Assembly (NCBI RefSeq): GCF_023898315.1
Contig: NC_064619.1
Coordinates: forward strand, 342,041,650 to 342,105,649
Source: Schistocerca nitens
Lineage: Eukaryota; Arthropoda; Insecta; Orthoptera; Acrididae
Length of the DNA: 64,000 nt
Direction of reading: 5' to 3'
The notes below the pieces were generated by a model. That model ran no database searches. It was not told the DNA's origin and was given only the letters and a program-made list of their open reading frames with translations. The translations under genes were made by a program, and so were the position numbers. Shown here in pieces: positions 56,542 to 64,000 of the stretch (positions are counted from its first letter, which is position 1; every line of letters starts with the position of its first letter).

Positions 56542-57202
56542 CCCTTCGAATCATTCCCAGCTTGCTATGCACTGTAAAACAACAGAGCCGTTCAATGAGA
56601 TGGATCTCAAACAACCGCTCTTCCACTGTGGGCTAAAAAAGAAAATCCAAGCAAGCGACCAACTTCACTCTGCTAAAGGAAGTCTCGATCGCGTCGTCCC
56701 ACAAGCACATTAAAAACAGGTTGAATTCATCGGTTCCAAACTACCAAACTAGGTTTCAGAAGACTACACTTGATTATAAGGCGAATTTCGAAATGGTAAT
56801 CCTCTTCGAAATATTTCATACTCCTCAAAGGGGAGACCACATCCACCACCTCTCTCCATTCTGCCTCACTCCACGTCCGACTTGTGTAATTGTGTGTTAT
56901 TAGCAGAGATCATCTAGCCAGGTAGTGTCAGGGATAAAAAATGTGTAAAAAGTTTACAGTTGCTTATGTTTGTACAAGGATAATAGAGTAAACTTTATTG
57001 GGTATCTCTGGCTCACAGAAACAATGTTATCTTGGGGAAGTAAAAGACTGCAGCTAGCGCATGTGCTTAATGGTCTCATTGACCTACCGAAACGTTTGTA
57101 AGATATCTAGAGGTCGGTGCACATTTATTCTAGTCGGATTAACCGTGTGCTGGTACGATAGAGGATAAATGCTCTTCACACATTCTATGTGAGCAAGCTA
57201 TA
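56542..57202. other. No recognised feature
   Basis: No repeat family or domain recognised. Confidence 0.35.
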
Positions 57203-57770
57203 CATTAAGGATCAAAAGTATTCGGATAACTATTATTGGACATAGATATGAAGTGTGTTCACTTTTCTCTTTTATGATGACCTGAAATTTGCTCAGGACA
57301 CTTTTAATGTGATATTTGAATACTCGTGGATGAATAGCAGACCATTCCTCCTCAAGAGATGGTGATGCTCGATGCTGTAGTCTGGAGTGAAATCGACGTT
57401 CGAATTCATCCGAAAGGTGTTCCATTGGGTTCAGATCGGGACCCTGCTTTATAACAAGGTGCACTGTCATGCTGATACGAACATCGTCTTCGAACTGTTC
57501 CTCTACCGTATACGGTATTCAATGTATTGAAATGTGTTTTTAACTTTCTCTGTACTTTATTGTTGGCACTACGCATGATGCCAGGTAATGTTTTCGAGGC
57601 ATTAACCAAATCCAAACCCTGAGCCCTCATGACCGAAACAGCTGTTACTACTATTTTACTGATAACACGATACTTTCTGCCTTCTTTTGTACTATCGCGA
57701 TCCCCTCTCGTTACATCTGGTGGTCAATTGCGCATTACATACGGGTGTCTGGATACTTTTTATTATAGTG
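57203..57770 (-). mobile_element. Internally deleted Tc1, same kind as family E
   Basis: The left end AAGGATCAAAAGTATTCGG is matched by the complement of the right end, GTCTGGATACTTTTTATTATAG. On the minus strand: GKAL-like leader, CSYQHDSAPCYKAG (second-aspartate region), GPDLNPMEHLSDEFERRFHSR (the E in MEHL) and SLEEEWSAIHPRVF near the C-terminus. The N-terminal two thirds are missing. Only one flank shows TA. Confidence 0.75.
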
Positions 57771-58311
57771 CGTATTCAAAGCACAACTGTTTACCATTTT
57801 GCACCACACAGATGCAAGGTCTCTGCAATTTGACTACGAATTTGAAGGTTCCAGATTCGATAGGAGCCTGCAAGATAGTGAATGTTGTGAACTTCGAAGT
57901 CCTGCGTTCAGATCTACCTCACTGTACCAACAGCCGTTGGAAAGGAGGGCAGATAGGTGGTGTTCCACAAAGGCAGAAGAGTCAACAATGATCAGTAACT
58001 GTGCAGTTAATAATATTATTGCTCAATATTTCGAATGTGCAATAACATTGAACCTCTGCGGGCTAGGTTCAGAAGTTGTGCAATGAAACTGTATTGGTCA
58101 AAAACTTTTATAGTATATTGTGCTCCTAAAATCCTTGCCAGTCGGTCACATGGTTCGTTGAAGTTAGGTTCCTTTGTGTTCACTGTTGTGTTTATCGACT
58201 AATATAAGTTCAAACAAAGAGAGTATCGAAACGTACAAATCATAGCCAATATTATAGGATAATTGAGTAGATGACAACAAAAACAGGAAAATTAAACATG
58301 ATTCTAACGGA
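57771..58311. other. No recognised feature
   Basis: A 120-codon frame at 57629-57991 overlaps the Tc1 edge; no domain is visible and it is probably chance. Confidence 0.35.
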
Positions 58312-58321
58312 GTAGTTTATG

Positions 58322-58524
58322 GTTCAAATGGTTCAAATGGCTCTGAGCACTATGGGACTTAACTTCTGTGGTCATCAGTCCCCTAGAACTAAGAACTACT
58401 TAAACCTAACTAACCTAAGGATATCACACACATCCATGTCCGAGGCAGGATTTGAACCTGCGACCGTAGCGGTGGCGCGGTTCCAGACTGTAGCGCCTAG
58501 AACCGCTCGGCGACTCCGGCCGGC
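58322..58524 (-). mobile_element. SINE family 1
   Basis: Complete copy. Target duplications AGTAGTTTATG at 58311-58321 and 58525-58535. Confidence 0.95.
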
Positions 58525-58535
58525 AGTAGTTTATG

Positions 58536-59010
58536 TTTAATTACAAAAACATGTGTGCTAACGCGCGTGCGCGGGCGCTTGTGTGTGTACGTTTGTGTCT
58601 ACAGTAATTACCCGAAGATAATCTTTTAGTGTACGTATGATTGCATGATACGTTGATGGAAATGTGACTGTCAGAATACTGTTTTTTTTTATCATACTGG
58701 CTACCATTCCCAAAAGTTTATCAATTGTGGGCCATAAACACGTAAATCTCAATTTTAATTTTTGATGCCCCTTATTCCAATGTTTCTTCCACCTTTTTTT
58801 CTCTTTTACTTGTAACAAAGTTGAGCAATTTCTACGGCAGTAGCAGCATCCTGGACATACAAAATTTCAAACCATGCTAAATATTGCACAATATTACTTC
58901 ACATTTTTGTTGAGAAGTCTAGGGCGAACTTCAGTAATGTTGTGTGTTACTATAGAACAATAATATCGACCATCTAAGTGCCGCTGAACACCTTGCGCGG
59001 CATGCAAGTC
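58536..59010. other. No recognised feature
   Basis: AT-rich spacer with an alternating GCGCGTGCGCGGGCGC stretch near 58561-58576. Confidence 0.4.
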
Positions 59011-59600
59011 CGTGACCAATCGAGAGCTACGTCAACACCAATCAAACGTTTGCCTTGGGAAGTGCGAACAAGCTACGAAAAGTAGCGTGTTGTATGTTAC
59101 TTGCCAGCCGTCAGCCAACGACGACGCCCACGTCAGTGATTCGATCGGAAAACAGTGCGTGGCCAGTCTAGTTGGCCGACGCTGTTCTTTTCAGTACATT
59201 CAGGTACTGTTTATGGTGAGGCAATTGTGCGACGCCACTAAAAATTCCGCTTATCAGATTCCTCGACGACGGGAAAAACAGCGGCGGGCGGCCGGCGGGC
59301 GGTGGTCGATCCGCGAGATTCGCTGTGATGAGCGGACGCGTGTCCCTGATTGCCATCGGCCGTTTTATGGCGACCACAGGCCGGCGACCAGTATCGACGG
59401 CAGAACATGCTGGGACGAGCACGCCGGCCGTATCCGCGGTCGTATCTTAAGCTGCGTTTAATACGTCCATCTAGCACTCCTGGGATTTACAATGGCCACG
59501 ACAGAAACGGAAAAGTAGTAATTAAGGCCGATAGATTACGCGCGTCTCACGCGCTGCGCGGTGGGTATTATGGGGCAGTCAATACTCCAACCCGCACAAG
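59011..59600. other. GC/CpG-rich patch with a 149-codon open frame
   Basis: Compositionally distinct: CpG-dense, with CGGCGGGCGGCCGGCGGGCG near 59279. The plus frame 59012-59461 has no recognisable domain; ATG at 59012 begins MTNRELRQHQSNV. The CpG enrichment would fit an unmethylated regulatory region or a young insertion. Neither is shown. Confidence 0.3.
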
Positions 59601-60188
59601 CGCTCCTGAAAGTCTTGAGAAATTAAGAGGGGTGTTCAATAAGCAATGAACATATTTTTTTCTGAAAGAATGTTGGTTTATTCCGAATTCCGATACACCA
59701 TATTCTTCCCTACTCTTTTTCCCAACAAAACTCTGTTTTCCAACATAATTGCCGTTCAATGCGACAGCCTTAAGCCACCACAATGGGAAGGCCTGCATGC
59801 CCGCATGATACCACGTTGCTGGTCGACGACAGAGCCAACGTCTTGCTTCATCAATAACCTCGCCATCCACGCACCGCTTCCAGCAGAGTGCATCCCTCAC
59901 TGGGCCAAACAGATAGAAGTCGAAAGGTGCGAGATCCAGGCTGTAGGGTGGATAAGGCAGGTTTGTGCGACCTTGTTGCGATAATGACAGACGCCTCGCC
60001 CAACGACTCTCCTTGCTTTTGTTCACTGCCAAGTCGCCGTAGATATTCTGCAAGCCCCTATGAATGTCTGTGATGCTCTGGTTTTCCGCCAAACGAGACT
60101 CAATGACAGCTCTCTGTTTATAACGCATCTGCATTACAGAGGCCACTTCGAAGGCTACGTACAGCGCCACCAAGTTTCGGAACTTCAT
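59568..60188 (-). pseudogene. Fused mariner remnant frame: DNA-binding head joined to C-terminus
   Basis: A 206-codon frame stays open across an internally deleted mariner. The N-terminal part (QRAVIESRLAENQSITDIHRGL, YGDLAVNKSKESRWARRLS) is the helix-turn-helix region. It joins directly to the C-terminal TNLPYPPYSLDLAPFDFYLFG, with the third catalytic aspartate (PFD). The first and second aspartates are deleted, so it cannot cut DNA. The frame has no stop across the junction and runs past the right terminal repeat. The last third, beyond the normal C-terminus, is untranslated end sequence read as protein. Confidence 0.75.
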
Positions 60189-60304
60189 GATACTGTACGT
60201 GCTAAAGACGGAATGCTACACGATATACCACAACAAAGTCTGCATGTTTTCATCCAAAACTGACGGAGAAAAAATGTGTTGCATTACTTATTGAACGCTC
60301 CTCA
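59626..60304 (-). mobile_element. Internally deleted mariner, 679 bp
   Basis: Ends GAGGGGTGTTCAATAAGCAATG and the complement of CATTACTTATTGAACGCTCCTC, flanked by TA (59624-59625 and 60305-60306). Same family as the element starting at 63218. Confidence 0.9.
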
Positions 60305-60306
60305 TA

Positions 60307-60900
60307 CTACAGGTTTCTGATTTTGGGTAAACTCTTTGCAAAGTAGTTCATCTTGAGTGTGTAGTACCTCATCTTAAGCACAAAACGACTCGTAGAGTAA
60401 TGTTTGATTACATTAGGTGTATTCTATGGATCTCACGGAGAATGGTGTCTGCGATGTTGAAAGAAGTGGAAGATGTAAATGTATTTTAAGTACAATGCAA
60501 TGAAATGGTTTAACATTATGAAAGACTACTTTACTACGGTACTTTATGAGAGTTTTAGGTCCTAGTGTTGTGTTAAAGGTTGCCACTATTTTCTGAAGAA
60601 AAGAGAAACATTGGTAAGACAAAGAACAGTAACGAAAATGTGTGTTGTAAAGTAGTTTTTGAAATATGAAGTTTCTGAAGAGGTATCTGTAGGATGTCCG
60701 AGAGTTAACTCCAAATGTAATTTTTGTAAAAGGCTACTGCATTCTAAACATACTGTTCCTGTAAGTTGAGTTCCTCCAAATATATCAGTATGTAACTCAT
60801 TACTGCATGGAAATGTGCAGAAAAAACTAGTGTCTTCATTTTTAAATTACCTATGGCAGTAATCATTTATACTCCAAATACAGCTAAATTAAGGCGCGTC
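60307..60900. other. No recognised feature
   Basis: AT-rich spacer. Confidence 0.4.
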
Positions 60901-61690
60901 ATAAAATCTAAGACAGTAGATTTTCCAGTTAGGGTTAAAACTTTCCATTTCTCGTATTTCATTGTTTGAACAGATTATTTTAATAGTCTGTAGAGTTATA
61001 TCGAAAGTATTCAACATTATGTAACTGATTCTCTCAATATTTACTGATCGTTTGCTTAGAACCATCAGCTGACGTTTTCGAGCAATCTTTCAGCTGTCTT
61101 TTCAGTACGAGGACTGCTACTACTTTTTACTCCTGTACTTGTCTCTTCTGCAAAGCAACAAAATTCTCATTTTCTTAAACTACAAGTAGAGGATTACTTA
61201 TATATATCAAAAACAACAGAGGACCCTGTATAGAACTTTGCAGTATACCGCGTCTTATTGCCTCCAATGCTGAGTGCCTGTTACTGAAACACTTTGCTTT
61301 CTGTCGTCCAAATAAGATAAAAACCATGAAGCTGGTGTGTCCACTAATTCGTAGTATTTTAACTTTAGCAAGAGGATACCATGATTGTCAATAACAAAAT
61401 CCATAGCCAAGTCACATAATATTCTCAGTGTTAGTAATCCATAATGTACCATGTTTCATCTGTCATAGTAAATATAGCCTGTTCAGTTGACAATCCTTTA
61501 TGAAATACAAACCATTAGCTACTATGTTTTCCTGTATTATGTGTTTATATGGGCTATTGCACAAGAACTTCTCGATTTTTTCAAAATAATGGAATAAATG
61601 AGATGGCTCGGTAATTCTTTACTAATGTTTAGTCTCCTTTTTGTGAATTGGCTTGACAACAGCATTTTTGAGCAGGAGTCATTGGGCGCC
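60901..61690 (-). mobile_element. LINE reverse transcriptase fragment, different family
   Basis: Minus-strand blocks in order: KNAVVKPIHKKGD with NYRAISFIP near 61580-61680, GLSTEQAIFT near 61480, ILLLKLKYYELVDTPASWFLSYLDDRKQSVSVTG (61255-61452) and IQGPLLFLIYI near 61210. They correspond to the palm and fingers of a jockey/I-type reverse transcriptase. The FADD site is not recognisable and frames change. Bounds are approximate. Confidence 0.8.
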
Positions 61691-62929
61691 AGGGCACGAA
61701 CGTGCAGTGGGACCATCTCCCCGCTATCTACCTACCCTCACTCTACTTCATTCCTAACCGAACGAAACGCCGCCCACGCATCGTCTGTCGCAGCCAGGTC
61801 CTTCCTCCCCCCCCCGCCCTCCGGCCCCTCTCCCCCTCCCCCCCCCACTATTCCCTCCCATACGCACATATTACTTTCCACCACTGTCCTGACTTTTCTC
61901 TTCCCATATGAGTAAAAAAATTGAAATAAATAAGAAGAAATTAAAAAAAAATCTGTCTGTTTTCTTTTAAATGCTTCGGTGAAGCGAAATATAATCTTCA
62001 CAATTTTTTCCTGATTTATCCATACATGAAAGAGCAATTCGTCCTTGCATGAAAGCACATAAAAACAGTGCACACTACATTTTAATTAAGTACAAAACTA
62101 AACTGTTTCTTTTCAGAATATTTATATAACTAGTAAGATAATCTTCTTACGTCCAGAATAAACACATAAAAAGCTAATTAATTAAAATACTGAATAATGT
62201 CACAAAAATTATATAATATTTAAAACTGGAGTGCAAGAAAAAACGAGAACGAATAGATAATTTCAAAGAGATACATTTGAATATCAATGTAAAAGTGTAA
62301 AGCGCAAATATTTCCTTAGTGACCTAAATTCTTGTATTACGTAAATGAGTTTTCCCTAGATGTCATATGATTAAAATGAAAATACTCATGCGCTTTCATG
62401 TTCTGCATAATTTATACGTCTACAACTTTATCTATACTCTGCGAACCACTGTATAAACTGAGTGGCACAGGAAACTTTTAACTGATATGCACATTAAGAT
62501 GTATTCTTCTTCCGTCTGTTCTTCTTCCATTTGCAGTCGGTGCGTGAGCAGAATGAATGCTTCTGCGGCTTTATGCTAGCTGATAGTGTCATAATTTTAT
62601 CTGCCCAATATCTGCTGTAAGCCGATTCCAGGAGTTTTCCAGGCGCGCTCTTGAAAGATGTACGGTGTATTGCTTCGAGTTGTGCCATTTAAGATTTTCC
62701 AATATTTCAGTACACTGTCTCGCCCGTCAGAAAAGCCTGTGATAATTTGCGTCATCTTCCTCCTAATGATAGTGTTTCCAGACTGTATAACCAATCCTTA
62801 TTCACTGCAGAAATTAAAAAAAAAATAGTCGTGGGTTCTGCTAGGTATACCAAGCCGGACTATCAACATTAACTGTGCTGCAACCAGAAGAGAAATATCG
62901 GGAAGAAATATCACTGAAAAACTGAAGTG
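61691..62929. other. No recognised gene; poly-C patches
   Basis: Contains CCTCCCCCCCCCGCCC-type runs near 61800-61860, which generate spurious proline-rich frames. Otherwise AT-rich without recognised elements. Confidence 0.4.
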
Positions 62930-63129
62930 CCTGCATCTCGTGGTCGTGCGGTAGCGTTCTCGCTTCCCACGCCCGGGTTCCCGGGTTCGATTCCCGGCGG
63001 GGTCAGGGATTTTCTCTGCCTCGTGATGGCTGGGTGTTGTGTGCTGTCCTTAGGTTAGTTAGGTTTAAGTAGTTCTAAGTTCTAGGGGACTGATGACCAT
63101 GGATGTTAAGTCCCATAGTGCTCAGAGCC
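62930..63129 (+). mobile_element. SINE family 3 (tRNA-Gly-like head on family 1 body)
   Basis: Near-identical to 38583-38800 but lacking the last tail segment. Target duplications AAAAACTGAAGTG at 62917-62929 and 63130-63142. Confidence 0.95.
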
Positions 63130-63217
63130 AAAAACTGAAGTGTTTCATTTTTAATTTCTTGTCACTGGCGGTAGATACCAAAAAGGATTATGTTGCTACA
63201 TATGCGTCTGTAACATA

Positions 63218-64000
63218 CGAGGGGCGTTCAATAAGTAATGTAACGTATTTTTTCTGAAACAATTTGATTTTATTCATCATTCAAATACACCATATTATTC
63301 CCCACTGTATTTTCCAACATTATCTCCATTCAGTGCGACGGTCTTATTTCACCTCACTGAGGGGCCTGTATGCCCGCACGGTACCTCTTTACTGGTCGAC
63401 GTCGGAGCCAGCGTCTTCCTGCATCAGTAAGCTCCCGACTCTCCACGTAATGCTTCCCGTGGAGTGCAACCTTCATTAGGGCAGACAGGTAGAAGTCGGA
63501 AAGTGCGAGATTCGGGCTGTAGGGTGGATGAGGAAGAACAGTCCAATCCAATAAAGTTTTGTGAGCTACTCTCTGGTGTGCAGATGTGTGAGGCCTTGCG
63601 TTATCATGGAGAAGCTCTTTTTGCATTTTTTACTTAGATGAACATGCTGAAGTAGTTTCATCAATTTGCTGAGGAACCCAGTACCTCAACTGGTGGACGA
63701 ATGTGTCAGCACTACCAACAGAGACATCCATTTGAGCAGAGACGTATTTTATTGCGATCCGTTGATCACTTCCGCACTTTCCAGCATTGCTGTGTGCGGC
63801 CGGCCGGCACTCGGGATGTCGGACAGGTTTGCACTTCCTTGAGATGATGACAGGCGTCTCGCCCAACGACTCACCGTGCTTTTGTTCACTGCCAGGTCTC
63901 CGTAGCCATTTTGTAGGCTCATACGAATATCTGCTCTGGTTTTCCTCCAAAAGAAACTCGATGGCAGTTCATTGCTTGTAACGTACAACTGTTACAGACG
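63218..64000 (-). mobile_element. Mariner element, cut by the window edge
   Basis: The left end GAGGGGCGTTCAATAAGTAATG is preceded by TA (63216-63217). The element is in minus orientation and runs off the right edge. Same family as 59626-60304, but without that element's large deletion. Confidence 0.9.
63354..64000 (-). pseudogene. Mariner transposase, frameshifted, 5' end outside the window
   Basis: Visible parts, N to C: DIRMSLQNGYGDLAVNKSTVSRWARRLSS (63749-63988), then in another frame IKYVSAQMDVSVGSADTF (63630-63950), then 63354-63626 QKELLHDNARPHTSAHQRVA (second aspartate) and WTVLPHPPYSPNLALSDFYL (third aspartate in LSDFY). At least two frameshifts. The segment with the first aspartate is not recognisable. 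Non-functional. Confidence 0.85.

Noticed and set aside
61598..62073. Proline-rich and glycine-rich frames
   Set aside because: Generated by CCCTCC-type low-complexity runs; no domain.
5728..63000. tRNA-like segments with good A and B boxes
   Set aside because: Each is the head of a SINE with body, tail and target duplications, so they are not functional tRNA genes.
1..64000. CRISPR arrays, bacterial operons, ribosome-binding sites, rho-independent terminators
   Set aside because: The content is clearly that of an animal genome; no regularly spaced repeats with unique spacers were seen.

Overview
This window looks like gene-poor intergenic or intronic DNA from a large, repeat-laden arthropod genome. 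I recognised no host exon, rRNA, functional tRNA or CRISPR array. The best guess at the organism is a grasshopper or locust of the Schistocerca type. Its numerous tRNA-headed SINEs, Tc1/mariner families and jockey-type LINEs match, from memory, repeats abundant in acridid assemblies. That is recognition rather than a search result.

Layout. 1-14.9 kb: two inverted copies of an unclassified ~1 kb repeat (1-960 and 13040-14040) bracket two near-identical 1422-bp Tc1-like transposons (2788-4209, 11058-12479), a Helitron helicase relic (7.5-8.0 kb), a mariner relic (9820-10481) and a LINE (9.67-12.77 kb) broken by two DNA transposons. 15-24 kb: Tc1 relics of several families, one a head-to-head palindrome (18208-19577) lying inside another Tc1 relic, plus a complete-length but frameshifted Tc1 (21971-23333). 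24.2-26.1 kb: a Penelope-like insertion with inverted terminal copies, a hammerhead-like motif in each copy, a nested LINE with two poly(A) tracts, and a perfect 160-bp inverted repeat. 26.5-35.2 kb: Tc1 relics and a degenerate LINE flanked by two inverted copies of one Tc1 family. 36-49 kb: SINE clusters, a second head-to-head Tc1 palindrome (about 38.15-40.08 kb), more Tc1 copies, an RTE-like LINE and a pogo-like transposase relic cut by three SINEs. 50-55 kb: a third 1422-bp Tc1 copy nested in an older Tc1, and a mariner-like element with ~270-bp terminal inverted repeats. 55.6-64 kb: an unassigned coding-like stretch split by a SINE, a GC-rich patch, an internally deleted mariner whose reading frame survives, a LINE fragment, a SINE, and a mariner that runs off the right edge.

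How the parts relate. Only one protein looks intact: the 340-residue Tc1 transposase at 2943-3965 (minus). Its two siblings in the window each carry one in-frame stop but keep the same element length and termini, so they could in principle be mobilised by an intact relative. SINEs would depend on LINE machinery; the LINE pieces here are all truncated or broken. Insertion order can be read from target duplications at many sites.

The most unusual items are: the 32-residue spacing between the second D and the E in the Tc1 transposase, two independent Tc1 fold-back structures, the Penelope-like locus with its perfect 160-bp hairpin, SINE families with different tRNA heads on a shared body, and the fused mariner reading frame.
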